Shown: positions 1 to 9,588 of the stretch, piece by piece | Layout: every line of letters starts with the position of its first letter | Position numbering within the stretch: position 1 is the first letter of the stretch | Assembly: GCF_014692675.1 (NCBI RefSeq) | Contig: NZ_JABFCZ010000005.1 | Coordinates: 186,001-250,000 of the forward strand | DNA: 64,000 bases | From: Roseibium aggregatum | GTDB taxonomy: Bacteria; Pseudomonadota; Alphaproteobacteria; Rhizobiales; Stappiaceae | Reading direction: 5' to 3' | Program-made: the position numbers and the translations under genes | The notes under the pieces: model-generated | What the model saw: the letters and a program-made list of their open reading frames with translations, nothing else | Databases searched by the model: none | Told to the model about the DNA's origin: nothing

Positions 1-142
1 CAACAATGTCGCCGATAAGCTCGGCTGCGACCTGATCGTCCTCGCATCCCACCGGCCGGAACTGAAGGATTATCTTCTGGGGCCGAATGCGGCCCGCGTC
101 GTGCGCCATGCCGGGCAATCGGTTCTGGTTGTGCGCGAATAA
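1..142 (+). CDS. Universal stress protein (UspA family), C-terminal end only
   Basis: The window opens inside a reading frame that ends with TAA at 140-142. The visible 46 residues contain [17 protein letters not shown] followed by GQSVLVVRE. This is the typical end of a UspA-fold domain: the last beta strands and the GS-type nucleotide-binding loop region. UspA proteins are cytoplasmic and bind ATP or AMP in some members. The start and most of the gene lie to the left of the window, so domain number and ligand class cannot be judged. Confidence 0.75.
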   Translation, partial: NNVADKLGCDLIVLASHRPELKDYLLGPNAARVVRHAGQSVLVVRE

Positions 143-274
143 CCGGTAGCTTATCCACACGACTGCGACGACACGCCTCTCGCAAAGGTGAGGCGACTGT
201 GTCTTTGTGCCTCGCTATTACATGCTTGGATCGTTATTGGGTCCACGCAGGAAAGCCGGGTTAAGAGAGTACAT

Positions 275-1012
275 ATGCTGCAACAAGTCACGATACTGGG
301 CGCACTCTTTGCAGGGGTATTGTCCTTCGTCTCTCCCTGCGTTCTGCCCCTGGTGCCGCCTTACCTCGGATTTCTTGCCGGCGTCTCCATGGAGGAACTG
401 ACCGGGAAGAGCGACGAGAAGTCAGCGTCCCTGAAAGTCTTCATATCCGCGCTGGCATTCGTGGCGGGCTTTTCGACCGTCTTTGTCATTCTCGGCGCAA
501 GCGCGAGCTTCATCGGTCAGTTCGTTACCCAGTATATCGAGGTTCTCGGCTATATCGCCGGTATCCTGATCATCATCATGGGGTTGCATTTCCTGGGCGT
601 ATTCCGCATCGGACTTCTTTACCGGGAAGCGCGCGTCCATGTGGAGCGCAAGCCGGCCGGTCTCATCGGCGCCTATCTGCTTGGGCTGGCCTTTGCCTTC
701 GGCTGGACCCCCTGCGTCGGTCCGATCCTGTCGGCAATCCTGTTTGTTGCCGGCTCCGAAGCCACCGTCGGCAAGGGCGCAATTCTGCTCAGCGCCTATG
801 CGCTTGGCCTTGGCATTCCTTTCCTGCTTGCCGCTGCTTTTGCCGGCCCGTTCATCCACGCCATGACACGGTTCCGCAGGTATATGGGCGTTGTCGAAAA
901 GGTCATGGGCGGCGTCCTGATTCTGACCGGGATCATGTTCCTGACCGGCCAGTTCGCGACGTTGTCCTACTGGCTCCTGGAAACCTTTCCGGTCTTTTCG
1001 CAGATCGGTTGA
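275..1012 (+). CDS. ccdA: Cytochrome c biogenesis protein CcdA (thiol-disulfide transporter)
   Basis: A 245-residue integral membrane protein of the CcdA/DsbD-beta family, which moves reducing equivalents from cytoplasmic thioredoxin to periplasmic partners for haem attachment to c-type cytochromes. The two family cysteines are visible in SPCVLPL (Cys22) and TPCVGP (Cys147), each at the start of a membrane half. About six hydrophobic segments follow the CcdA pattern. The frame is open back to 188, but I chose ATG 275. It has an AAGAGAG ribosome site just upstream and gives the usual family length, whereas the extra 29 residues look unlike a CcdA N-terminus. It is monocistronic here and converges on the next gene. 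Confidence 0.92.
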   Translation: MLQQVTILGALFAGVLSFVSPCVLPLVPPYLGFLAGVSMEELTGKSDEKSASLKVFISALAFVAGFSTVFVILGASASFIGQFVTQYIEVLGYIAGILIIIMGLHFLGVFRIGLLYREARVHVERKPAGLIGAYLLGLAFAFGWTPCVGPILSAILFVAGSEATVGKGAILLSAYALGLGIPFLLAAAFAGPFIHAMTRFRRYMGVVEKVMGGVLILTGIMFLTGQFATLSYWLLETFPVFSQIG

Positions 1013-1034
1013 TCGGCGGTCGCCTTATCCAGGC

Positions 1035-2297
1035 TCAATTCGCCTTGGACATTTCCAATTCCGGGAGAGGATCTCCGACATAAAGCGCCGGGTGGCAGGT
1101 GCCTGTGACCTCCAGAAGTCGCAGGCAGGCCACCGCGGCATTGGCCGCGTTTCCGAACGGTCCGACAAGAAGCGCGTAATTGTCGTCCATATCGGACTTG
1201 GCGATGACCGGCCTGAGGTCCCGCATCCGTTCCTCGTTTTGCTCCTGGAAGGTTTTCCAGGCTTCGGCAGCTTTCTGAGGGCTCGGGTACCTCCCGACGA
1301 CCGCGCCGAAATCGGAATGATTGATGAGGGAGGTGCCGGCCCCTTTCGAGCGCCCCACCGGTTTGCTCGGCGTGATCAGCGGCGGTTTGACGTCCGCAGG
1401 TTCCGGCGTATCCGCAGGGGCAATCGAGCCGGTAACAACCGGATCCGCTCCGGCTTTCGGAAGGTCGGCTATCCGTACCGGCTCAAATATCCTGTCGGGC
1501 CCGGTCTTGTTCCCGGCGGCGGCGATTGCCGCCTGACTGCTCTGCTGCAATTGCTTGCGCATTTCGGTATCATTGCCCGATAACGTTTCCGGTGCGGGGA
1601 CGGACTCGATCCGTTTCTGGACCGCCTTGTCGCTTTGCTCGACCGGCATTTCCACCTTGTGCGGAGAGGCCGGGTGAGGGGATGCGGAGGTGGCGGCCGG
1701 AGGTTTGGGCGGGGCGGCCTTCACTTTTCCCGGCATCGGGGCAGGTTGCGCGGATTTGCTGTTAGGGGTGGCCTCTGTTTTGGCAGCGACCCCTTGCTTC
1801 AGCTCCTCTTCCAGAGCCGCGATCCGGCGGGAATAGGAGACGTTCTGTTCGGCAAGCGCGCCCAGCCGACGTCGCAGCGCGACCACTTCCCGTTGCAGGG
1901 TTTCTATTTGCGAATTCTTGATTTCGTCGGCGCCGGTCGCAATCCTGCCGTTGACCGTCGGCATCAATGCGACCTGCGGATCGCCCGCGCTGTTGCCGAT
2001 AGACGCGGTCGTTGCTACATCGCCGCCCGGCGGCAGGATCTGACCGTATCTTGCGGACATCCGGTCCGGGCCGGCTTCGCGGCCGAATTGCAGGGACGCA
2101 AACCCGATGCTTCCGAACAGGATGGCGGCAAAGGCCCAAGACAACAGGGAAAGCCGCTGAGGTGTCAGCGTCTCCTTGACGATCTGTCTGATCGATGTCT
2201 TGGCCCGTTTGTCAGGCAACTGGAAATCCCGAGGTAGAGTGCATGCGAATCTGATGAACGTCACTTCCATCAGACCGTAATTATAGTTAACGAACAA
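1035..2297 (-). CDS. Membrane protein with C-terminal SPOR-like domain
   Basis: Up to 420 residues. There is one hydrophobic segment at about residues 47-69, then a short coiled coil (about 125-165, with repeated LQREVVALRRRL-type heptads). A long Pro/Ala/Lys-rich linker follows, and the last 100 residues resemble a SPOR peptidoglycan-binding repeat (FGAVVGRYPSPQKAAEAW, later YALLVGPFGNAANAAV). SPOR proteins are usually anchored in the inner membrane and bind denuded glycan at the septum. That role is inferred from the fold only. The start is uncertain: ATG 2297, ATG 2270 or a later codon all precede the membrane segment. It diverges from glmU. Confidence 0.6.
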   Translation of the reverse strand: MFVNYNYGLMEVTFIRFACTLPRDFQLPDKRAKTSIRQIVKETLTPQRLSLLSWAFAAILFGSIGFASLQFGREAGPDRMSARYGQILPPGGDVATTASIGNSAGDPQVALMPTVNGRIATGADEIKNSQIETLQREVVALRRRLGALAEQNVSYSRRIAALEEELKQGVAAKTEATPNSKSAQPAPMPGKVKAAPPKPPAATSASPHPASPHKVEMPVEQSDKAVQKRIESVPAPETLSGNDTEMRKQLQQSSQAAIAAAGNKTGPDRIFEPVRIADLPKAGADPVVTGSIAPADTPEPADVKPPLITPSKPVGRSKGAGTSLINHSDFGAVVGRYPSPQKAAEAWKTFQEQNEERMRDLRPVIAKSDMDDNYALLVGPFGNAANAAVACLRLLEVTGTCHPALYVGDPLPELEMSKAN

Positions 2298-2393
2298 GAA
2301 AGGCCTTCTTGAGATCAGACAGTTCTTTCAATGTCCTGTGGATCGGGGCATACAGGCGGGAAGAACGCGGCCGAAAGGAGGGAAATTATCCTG

Positions 2394-3755
2394 ATGACCA
2401 AGCGCAATTGTCTATCCATCGTGCTGGCTGCCGGCCTTGGCACCCGCATGCGCTCGGACTTGCCGAAGGTCATGCATCCCGTCGGCAATCTGCCGCTGAT
2501 CGGCCACGTTCTGAAGGCATTGGGAAATGCAGCGTCGGACCGGGTGGCAGTCGTCATCGGACCGCAGATGGAAGATCTGGAAAAGCTGGTCAAAATCCTC
2601 GCGCCCGACGCCGGTTGCCATGTCCAGGCCGATCGCCTTGGTACAGCCCATGCCGCCCTGGCAGCCCGCTCTGCCATGGACACGCCGGCGGACGATGTTC
2701 TGGTTCTTTTCGGTGATACACCGCTGATCACGCCGGCATCGATCGATACCGTCCGTAATGCGCTGGCCGAAGGGGCCGATGTCGCCGTTCTGGGTTTCGA
2801 GGCCACCGATCCGTTCGGCTACGGCCGCTTGCTCGTCAAGAATGGCAAGCTTCAGGCGATACGTGAAGAAAAAGATGCAACAGAAGAAGAAAGAAAGGTT
2901 TCTTTCTGTAATTCGGGCATCATGGGATTCCGCGGAACGATCGTGCGCGACTTGCTTGAGGCGATCGGAAACGACAACGCGAATGGCGAATATTATCTGA
3001 CCGACGCCGTCGAGATCGCAAATTCCAGGGGGCTCAAGGTCGTGGCCGTCTCTGCCGATGAAGAGGATGTGCAAGGCATCAATACCCGCGGCCAGCTTGC
3101 CGGCTGCGAGGCCGTCTTCCAGAAGCGGATGCGTATCGCGGCGATGGAAAACGGCGTGACCCTGCAGGCGCCAGAAACGGTCTTCTTTTCCCATGATACG
3201 GTGCTGGAGCCGGATGTGACCGTGGAACCGAACGTGGTGTTCGGCCCGGGCGTGACCGTTGCCTCGGGTGCGCGGATCCGGGCATTCAGCCATCTTGAAG
3301 GCGCGCATGTCGGAGCCGGAAGCATCGTCGGCCCCTACGCCCGGCTGAGGCCTGGGGCGGAGCTTTCCGAAAATGTTCACATCGGCAACTTCGTGGAAGT
3401 CAAGAACGCGACGATCGGAACCGGCGCCAAGGCCAACCACCTGGCCTATATCGGCGACGCCAGTGTCGGGGCGGGCAGCAACATCGGCGCAGGGACGATC
3501 ACCTGCAACTACGACGGCTTCGGCAAACACAGGACCGACATCGGTGCCGGAAGCTTCATCGGCTCCAATTCCACACTGGTTGCGCCGGTCTCGCTCGGCG
3601 CGGGCGTCTATGTGGGCGCGGGAAGCGTGGTGACCGAGAGCGCGGAAGCGGATTCGCTCGTCATCGGCCGGGGACGGCAGGTGGTCAAAGCCGGTCGGGC
3701 GGCCGAGATCCGGGCGCGATTCAAGGCCGCCAGGGAAGCAAAAACCAAAACCTGA
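2394..3755 (+). CDS. glmU: Bifunctional UDP-N-acetylglucosamine pyrophosphorylase / glucosamine-1-phosphate acetyltransferase
   Basis: A cytoplasmic enzyme for the last two steps to UDP-GlcNAc, the precursor of peptidoglycan and LPS. The N-terminal nucleotidyltransferase domain carries LAAGLGTRM (11-19) with Lys25 in DLPKVMHP. The C-terminal half is a left-handed beta-helix with hexapeptide repeats (VGAGSIVGPYARLRPGAEL and following) and the acetyltransferase signature HLAYIGDASVG. It has 453 residues, the normal length. ATG 2394 was chosen over the upstream frame because AAAGGAGGG lies just before it. It is followed at about 125 bp by glmS, so the window holds consecutive UDP-GlcNAc pathway genes. 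Confidence 0.95.
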   Translation: MTKRNCLSIVLAAGLGTRMRSDLPKVMHPVGNLPLIGHVLKALGNAASDRVAVVIGPQMEDLEKLVKILAPDAGCHVQADRLGTAHAALAARSAMDTPADDVLVLFGDTPLITPASIDTVRNALAEGADVAVLGFEATDPFGYGRLLVKNGKLQAIREEKDATEEERKVSFCNSGIMGFRGTIVRDLLEAIGNDNANGEYYLTDAVEIANSRGLKVVAVSADEEDVQGINTRGQLAGCEAVFQKRMRIAAMENGVTLQAPETVFFSHDTVLEPDVTVEPNVVFGPGVTVASGARIRAFSHLEGAHVGAGSIVGPYARLRPGAELSENVHIGNFVEVKNATIGTGAKANHLAYIGDASVGAGSNIGAGTITCNYDGFGKHRTDIGAGSFIGSNSTLVAPVSLGAGVYVGAGSVVTESAEADSLVIGRGRQVVKAGRAAEIRARFKAAREAKTKT

Positions 3756-3880
3756 TCAACAGGCTTGGGCAATTCTGACGATCCTCCTGTCACGAACTGA
3801 AACAGGGTTTGATTTCAATCCCCTGCCAGGCGTCGTCTAAACGTTTCGCGTCGAATCCGGTTTTAATAAAGGTACATTGC

Positions 3881-5707
3881 ATGTGCGGGATTGTCGGAAT
3901 TCTCGGAAATACGGATGTCGCTCCGCGCCTCGTGGATGCGTTGAAGCGGCTGGAATACCGGGGATACGATTCAGCAGGTGTCGCAACACTCGAGAACGGC
4001 ACACTCGTCCGGCGTCGCGCGGAAGGCAAGCTGCGGAATCTGGAAGCGCTCCTGGAGAGAAGCCCGCTGGCCGGCACGTCAGGGATCGGCCACACCCGCT
4101 GGGCCACACACGGCGCTCCGACGACTGCGAACGCCCATCCTCATAAGGCCGGCGGGGTCGCGATCGTCCACAACGGCATTATTGAAAACTATTTGGAACT
4201 GCGCGACGAAATCGCAGCCAGGGGCACGCGGACGGAAACGGAAACCGACACGGAAGTGGTCGCCCATCTGGTGAATCTTGAGCGGGAGAAGGGCCTCTCG
4301 CCGCAAGAGGCCGTCGCTGCCGTCCTGCCGCGGCTCAAGGGCGCCTTTGCGCTCGCCTTCCTGTTCGAAGGCGAGGAGGATCTGCTGATCGGCGCCCGCA
4401 AGGGATCGCCCCTGGCGGTAGGCCATGGCGAAGGCGAAATGTTCCTCGGCTCGGACGCCATCGCGCTGTCGCCGTTCACCGACCGGGTGACCTATCTGGA
4501 AGAAGGCGACTGGGCGGTCGTAACCCGCAACAGCGTTCGAATTTTCGACAGCCGTAACAACGAAGTGGAGCGTTCCGAATCCAGGTCCAGCGTCACGGCC
4601 GCGCTGATGGACAAGGGAAATTACCGTCACTTCATGGCCAAGGAGATCCATGAGCAGCCGGAAGTGATCGGGCATACCCTGTCGCGCTATATCGACCTGG
4701 GCGCGAAGCAGGCGAACGTGTCCGGTATCGAGACCGCCGGTTTCGCCAACCTGAACCGGCTCGTCATTTCCGCCTGCGGCACCGCCTTCTATGCCGGACT
4801 GGTCGCGAAATACTGGTTTGAGAAATACGCCCGCCTGCCGGTGGAAATCGATATCGCATCGGAGTTCCGCTACCGGGAGAGCCCGATCGGCAAGGGCGAC
4901 TTCGCCCTGTTCATCTCCCAGTCCGGGGAAACGGCGGATACGCTGGCCTCATTGCGGTATTGCAAATCCCATGGGGCGGTCATCGGCACGGTGGTCAATG
5001 TGCCGGAAAGCACCATCGCCCGGGAAGCGGACGTGATGTTCCAGACCATCGCCGGGCCGGAAATCGGTGTCGCCTCGACCAAGGCCTTCACCTGCCAACT
5101 CGCCGTCCTGGCAACGCTTGCCATTCACGCCGGCCGCATCCGCGGTGTCCTGTCTCCGGAACGGGAGGCCGATCTGATCGAGGGGCTTGCCGCCATTCCG
5201 GGTCTCGCCGTGCAGGCCCTCAAGCAGGAAATCGCGATCGAACGGCTTTCCCAGCCGCTGTCCCGCACGGCAAATGCGCTTTACCTGGGCCGGGGCACGA
5301 ATTTCCCGCTGGCCCTGGAAGGAGCCCTGAAGCTCAAGGAACTGTCCTACATCCATGCGGAAGGCTATGCGGCCGGTGAACTGAAACACGGGCCCATCGC
5401 CCTGATCGACGAGAACATGCCGGTTTTCGTCATCGCTCCCCATGACGGAATTTATGAAAAGACCGTCTCGAACATGCAGGAAGTGGCGGCCCGCGGCGGA
5501 AACATCGTCCTGATTACCGATGAGAGGGGGGCCGCGGAATGCGGTGACGTGGCCGGCAAGATCGTGGTCATGCCCGATGTCCACGAGATCGCGGCGCCGA
5601 TCATCTACGCCCTGCCGGTCCAGTTGATCGCCTATTACACGGCCGTCTTCATGGGCACGGACGTGGACCAGCCGCGCAATCTCGCCAAGTCGGTGACGGT
5701 CGAGTAA
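3881..5707 (+). CDS. glmS: Glutamine-fructose-6-phosphate aminotransferase (isomerizing)
   Basis: Makes glucosamine-6-phosphate from fructose-6-phosphate and glutamine, the entry step of amino-sugar synthesis. The protein begins MCGIVGILG: Cys2 becomes the N-terminal nucleophile of the class II glutaminase domain after Met removal, which fixes the start at 3881 although the frame is open to 3809. Further glutaminase motifs are GYDSAGVA and GHTRWATHG. Two SIS domains follow (SACGTAFYAG, then ISQSGETADT, and LGRGTNFPLALEGALKLKE). The C-terminus DQPRNLAKSVTVE is diagnostic. It has 608 residues. Its stop overlaps the next start (TAATG), which suggests coupled translation. Confidence 0.96.
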   Translation: MCGIVGILGNTDVAPRLVDALKRLEYRGYDSAGVATLENGTLVRRRAEGKLRNLEALLERSPLAGTSGIGHTRWATHGAPTTANAHPHKAGGVAIVHNGIIENYLELRDEIAARGTRTETETDTEVVAHLVNLEREKGLSPQEAVAAVLPRLKGAFALAFLFEGEEDLLIGARKGSPLAVGHGEGEMFLGSDAIALSPFTDRVTYLEEGDWAVVTRNSVRIFDSRNNEVERSESRSSVTAALMDKGNYRHFMAKEIHEQPEVIGHTLSRYIDLGAKQANVSGIETAGFANLNRLVISACGTAFYAGLVAKYWFEKYARLPVEIDIASEFRYRESPIGKGDFALFISQSGETADTLASLRYCKSHGAVIGTVVNVPESTIAREADVMFQTIAGPEIGVASTKAFTCQLAVLATLAIHAGRIRGVLSPEREADLIEGLAAIPGLAVQALKQEIAIERLSQPLSRTANALYLGRGTNFPLALEGALKLKELSYIHAEGYAAGELKHGPIALIDENMPVFVIAPHDGIYEKTVSNMQEVAARGGNIVLITDERGAAECGDVAGKIVVMPDVHEIAAPIIYALPVQLIAYYTAVFMGTDVDQPRNLAKSVTVE

Positions 5708-6162
5708 TGCCCGTTCCGACCGGCTATTCCATCGTCGAGTTCCAGGAAGAATACCGTAAACCGGTTATCGCCCTATGGCAGGCATGCGGGCTCGTGCGGG
5801 CCTGGAACGATCCGGACAAGGATATCGACCGCAAGCTGGCGGACCGCAACGGCGGTTTCTTCGTCATGCTTTACCGGGATCCGGCCTCGGGCACAGAAAC
5901 GGTGATCGGCTCGGTCATGGCCGGTTACGACGGCCATCGCGGCTCGATCTACTATCTCAGCATTGCTCCTGAGCATCAGGGATCCGGTTGCGGCCGGCAG
6001 CTCATGACCCATTGCGAAGACTATCTGATCGATCTGGGATGCCCGAAAATTAATCTGTTCGTCCGCAAGGACAACGAGCAGGCAGCCGCCTTTTACGAAG
6101 GGTTGGGCTATATCATCGAAACCAGTCTGGCTTTCGGAAAGCGGCTGATTCCGGACGATTAA
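5707..6162 (+). CDS. GNAT-family acetyltransferase, YpeA-like
   Basis: 151 residues with the GNAT acetyl-CoA loop PEHQGSGCGRQLM at about 92-104 and the C-terminal NEQAAAFYEGLGY strand-helix. LWQACGLVRAWNDPDKDI near the start matches the YpeA subgroup. The substrate is unknown: members of this subgroup have been linked to protein or small-molecule acetylation without a settled role. Its start codon overlaps the glmS stop, so it is probably the last gene of the glmU-glmS transcript. Confidence 0.85.
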   Translation: MPVPTGYSIVEFQEEYRKPVIALWQACGLVRAWNDPDKDIDRKLADRNGGFFVMLYRDPASGTETVIGSVMAGYDGHRGSIYYLSIAPEHQGSGCGRQLMTHCEDYLIDLGCPKINLFVRKDNEQAAAFYEGLGYIIETSLAFGKRLIPDD

Positions 6163-6199
6163 GGATTTGCCCGACTGAGGATCTGCCCGTTGTCCCGGC

Positions 6200-6580
6200 T
6201 TAAGACCCGGTGCCAGGCCCCGCCACCGACGGGCGCGTCCCTACGTAGAGCCCGCATGCCACCATGAACACTCCGACGACGACGGCAAGCCAGAGTTTGG
6301 GATGCGCCGCCCATAAAAACACGAGAAATCCGAAGGCCATACCGGACAGGGCGTAGATTTTCGCCTTCACCGGCACAACGCCGTGCTCACGCCAGTTGCG
6401 CACCGGCGGTCCGATCTTCGGATGGTCCAGGATCCGCTTTTCCAGCTCCGGCGAAGAGCGGGCGAATGCGGCCGCCGCGAGGATGAAAAAAATCGTCGTC
6501 GGCATGATCGGCAGAAAAATACCAATAACGCCGGCAGCCACGCAGCCGAGCCCGAGGAGCTTGAAGGTGGTGCGCCTCAA
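6200..6580 (-). CDS. DUF454 (YbaN-type) small inner-membrane protein
   Basis: About 126 residues with the DUF454 hallmark FLPIMPTTIFFILAA in an N-terminal hydrophobic hairpin, then FARSSPELEKRILDHPKIGPPVRNW, then two more membrane segments. Function is unknown. The frame is open to an ATG at 6757, but the extra 59 residues are not family-like and would overlap the opposite gene. A TTG at 6580 gives the family length and has GGAGG seven bases upstream, so I place the start there. It converges on the GNAT gene and diverges from the DUF502 gene. Confidence 0.75.
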   Translation of the reverse strand: MRRTTFKLLGLGCVAAGVIGIFLPIMPTTIFFILAAAAFARSSPELEKRILDHPKIGPPVRNWREHGVVPVKAKIYALSGMAFGFLVFLWAAHPKLWLAVVVGVFMVACGLYVGTRPSVAGPGTGS

Positions 6581-6724
6581 AGGGCTGCCTCCGTTTCGTG
6601 CAGTCGATCGCGCGGATCGCGCAAAATTAATCCAGCTACGGGATACCGCAGCGCACTTAAAACAACTATGTAGTGGACTTGGAAAAGAATTGCGACGGTT
6701 TCGTCGTATCAAGAGGTGTCCATA

Positions 6725-7477
6725 ATGACGCGCGACAACACCAGGGAAGACAGCCACGGGTCCGGCCCGAAAAGCCGCGCAACGACCCGACTGCGGAATT
6801 ATTTCCTGACCGGCCTTGTCATCGCGGGCCCGATCGGCATCACCCTCTGGCTTACCTGGACATTCATCCAGTGGGTCGACGGCTGGGTGAAGCCCTTCGT
6901 GCCGAAGATCTATAATCCGGATACCTATCTGCCGTTTCCTGTCCCCGGTTTCGGGCTGATCGTCGCGATCGTCCTGCTGACGATCGTTGGTTTCGTTACG
7001 GCCAACTTCGCCGGCCGCAGCCTGCTGTCCTTCGGTGAATCCCTCGTCGGGCGCATGCCGCTGGTCCGAAACATCTACAGCGGACTGAAACAGATCTTCG
7101 AAACCGTGCTGGATGAGAGGGGCAGCAGTTTTACCAAGGCCGCCCTGATCGAATATCCGCGCAAGGGCCTTTGGGCGATCGTCTTTATTTCGACCCAGAC
7201 CAAGGGAGAGGTTGCCCGCCGTTTGAGCGACAAGGCCGATCTTGTCTCGGTCTTCCTGCCGACGACTCCGAACCCGACCTCAGGTTTTCTGCTGTTCGTT
7301 CCCCGTGAGGACATTATCGAGCTCAAGATGTCGGTTGAGGACGCTGCCAAGCTGGTGATTTCAGCCGGTCTGGTCAATCCGGATTATCCGGAAATCCTGG
7401 ACGACCTGATGGAACCGAAGCCGGACCAGAAAGGCCTTCCCAGGACGCCCGCGGATAAGCCTCGCGAAAACGCGTAA
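6725..7477 (+). CDS. DUF502 family membrane protein
   Basis: 250 residues. Two transmembrane segments at about 25-47 and 75-97 (YFLTGLVIAGPIGITLWL; GFGLIVAIVLLTIVGFVTAN) precede a soluble C-terminal part with GRMPLVRNIYSGLKQIFETV and VFLPTTPNPTSGFLLFVPRED, both characteristic of DUF502/COG2928. No biochemical role is established for the family. ATG 6725 was preferred to GTG 6716 because AGAGG lies eight bases before it. It converges on recG with only 8 bp between stops. Confidence 0.85.
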   Translation: MTRDNTREDSHGSGPKSRATTRLRNYFLTGLVIAGPIGITLWLTWTFIQWVDGWVKPFVPKIYNPDTYLPFPVPGFGLIVAIVLLTIVGFVTANFAGRSLLSFGESLVGRMPLVRNIYSGLKQIFETVLDERGSSFTKAALIEYPRKGLWAIVFISTQTKGEVARRLSDKADLVSVFLPTTPNPTSGFLLFVPREDIIELKMSVEDAAKLVISAGLVNPDYPEILDDLMEPKPDQKGLPRTPADKPRENA

Positions 7478-7485
7478 GCGCCCAT

Positions 7486-9588
7486 CTAGCCGGCGCGCAA
7501 CAGCCGGATCGCTTCGTCCCGCCCGAACAGATAAAGCAGGCAACGCAGAGCCTGGCCCCGTTCGGATTGCAGCTCCGCGTCTGTCTCCAGGATCAGCCGG
7601 GCGTCGTCGCGCGCCGTTTCCATCAAATCCGCGTGGTGTTCCACCTGGGCGATCCGGAAGCCGGGCGTGCCCGACTGACGGGTGCCAAGGATTTCGCCGC
7701 CGCCGCGCAGGCGCAGGTCTTCCTCGGCAATCAGAAAGCCGTCGTTGGTCTCGCGCATGATATTGAGCCGCGCCTGTGCCGTTTCCCCGAGCGGTCCCTT
7801 GAACAAAAGCACGCAGGAAGACGGCTTGTCCCCACGGCCGACACGGCCGCGCAGCTGGTGAAGCTGGGACAGACCGAAGCGTTCGGCATGCTCGATGACC
7901 ATGATGGTCGCGTCAGGCACATCGACGCCGACCTCGATCACGGTCGTGGCCACCAGAACGCGGGTTTCTCCGGACTTGAACGCGGTCATGGCCGCGTCCT
8001 TTTCGTCGGCGCTCATGCGCCCGTGAACGAGGGAAACCCGCTGCTGGAGGACCTGTTCCAAGACCCGGTGCCGGTCTTCCACCGCCGCGAGATCGATTTT
8101 TTCGGATTCTTCCACCAGCGGGCAGACCCAATAGACCTTTTGTCCCTCGCGGACGGCGGCGCCGACACGCGCAATGATCTCGTCCAGCCGGTCGAGGGAT
8201 GCGGACACCGTCTTGACCGGCTTGCGTCCGGCCGGCTTGTCGGTCAGTCGGGAAACGTCCATGTCGCCGAAACAGGTCAGAACCAGCGTGCGCGGGATCG
8301 GCGTGGCGGTCATCACAAGCACATCGACGCCCTTGCCCTTGGCCGACAGGGCCAGTCGCTGGTGGACGCCGAAGCGGTGCTGCTCGTCGACGACGACGAG
8401 ACCGAGATCACGGAACGTGACCGATCCCTGAAACAGCGCATGGGTGCCGACGGCCAGGTCGATTTCACCGGCATCCAGCTTTTCCTGGGTGATCCGGCGC
8501 TGCTTCTGGCTGTCCTTGCCGGTCAGAAGCGCGATCCGGATGCCGGCCTTTTCGCAGAGCGGCAACATGGACGCATAATGCTGGCGTGCGAGAATTTCGG
8601 TAGGAGCCATGATCGCGCCCTGGGCGCCGCTTTCGATCACCTGGGCAAGGGCGGCGAGGGCAACGACGGTCTTGCCGGAGCCGACGTCGCCCTGCAGCAG
8701 TCGGAGCATGCGCACCGGTTCCGCCAGGTCCTGATTGATTTCGGAAATGGCCGTCTTCTGGCTGTCCGTCAGTTGAAAGGGCAGGGCGGCAATCACCGCT
8801 TTCTGCAGGCGGCCTTCCGGCTTGCGTGCAATCCCGCCGAGCTGGCGCATGTTAGCGCGCACCAGCGCCAGCGCCAGCTGGCTTGCCAGCAATTCGTCAT
8901 AGGCAAGGCGTTGTATGTAAGGGCCTTCCGGCGATATGTCGGACTGTTCCTGCGGAAGATGGACCGTCCTGACCGCCTCGGCGAAGTCCGGCCATTGGGT
9001 TTGCCGAAGATAGGCATCGTCCAGCCATTCGGGAAGCGTCGGTACCCGGTCTGTTGCGGTCTTGATCGCTTTTTGAAGCGTTTTTGAGGCCAGTCCCGCC
9101 GTCAGTGGATAGATCGGCTCCACCGGCGGCATGGCCGCGGCTTCTTCCGGCTTCAGCACATAATCCGGATGCACCATCTGCGGGCGTTCATTGAACCAGT
9201 CGACCTTGCCCGAAACGATCCGTCGCTCGCCTTCCGGGAACATCTTTTCCAGCCAATCCCGGTGCGGGTGGAAAAAGACGAAGGTGATCGACCCTGTGTC
9301 GTCGAAGGCTGAGATCCGGTAAGGCGCCTTGCCGTGGCGCGGTCCGGGCATGTGCCGGTCGATGGTTACGTCCAGCGTGACGATGTCGCCGTTTTCCGAG
9401 TAGGCGATTCCGGGCTTGTGACGCCGGTCGATCACGTTGTGAGGCAGGTGGAACAACAGGTCCGCAATCGTCGCCTCCCGGTCGGGTTGGGAGGTCACCA
9501 GCGAGGACACCAGTTTCGACATCTTCGGTCCGATTCCCGGCAGCGATGAGACCGGGGCAAACAGGGGATCGAGAACCGAAGGACGCAT
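7486..9588 (-). CDS. recG: ATP-dependent DNA helicase RecG
   Basis: A 700-residue helicase that remodels stalled replication forks and Holliday junctions. The N-terminal wedge domain starts MRPSVLDPLFAPVSSLPGIGPK. Walker A is GDVGSGKT (300-307), the DEQHRFGVHQR box follows, then VMTATPIPRTL and the motif VI region QLRGRVGRGDKPSSC. The frame stays open another 120 codons upstream, but that extension is low-complexity and overlaps the opposite gene. ATG 9588 is the family start. It diverges from sdhE-mfd, putting two fork/repair helicases back to back. Confidence 0.95.
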   Translation of the reverse strand: MRPSVLDPLFAPVSSLPGIGPKMSKLVSSLVTSQPDREATIADLLFHLPHNVIDRRHKPGIAYSENGDIVTLDVTIDRHMPGPRHGKAPYRISAFDDTGSITFVFFHPHRDWLEKMFPEGERRIVSGKVDWFNERPQMVHPDYVLKPEEAAAMPPVEPIYPLTAGLASKTLQKAIKTATDRVPTLPEWLDDAYLRQTQWPDFAEAVRTVHLPQEQSDISPEGPYIQRLAYDELLASQLALALVRANMRQLGGIARKPEGRLQKAVIAALPFQLTDSQKTAISEINQDLAEPVRMLRLLQGDVGSGKTVVALAALAQVIESGAQGAIMAPTEILARQHYASMLPLCEKAGIRIALLTGKDSQKQRRITQEKLDAGEIDLAVGTHALFQGSVTFRDLGLVVVDEQHRFGVHQRLALSAKGKGVDVLVMTATPIPRTLVLTCFGDMDVSRLTDKPAGRKPVKTVSASLDRLDEIIARVGAAVREGQKVYWVCPLVEESEKIDLAAVEDRHRVLEQVLQQRVSLVHGRMSADEKDAAMTAFKSGETRVLVATTVIEVGVDVPDATIMVIEHAERFGLSQLHQLRGRVGRGDKPSSCVLLFKGPLGETAQARLNIMRETNDGFLIAEEDLRLRGGGEILGTRQSGTPGFRIAQVEHHADLMETARDDARLILETDAELQSERGQALRCLLYLFGRDEAIRLLRAG

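Noticed and set aside
6581-6757. N-terminal extension of the DUF454 protein to an ATG at 6757
   Set aside because: Extra residues are not family-like and overlap the divergent DUF502 gene; the TTG at 6580 has a good ribosome site and family length.
7567-9087. 506-codon open frame on the plus strand opposite recG
   Set aside because: Lies entirely within recG in antisense, with a composition dictated by the third-codon GC bias of the real gene and no recognisable motif.
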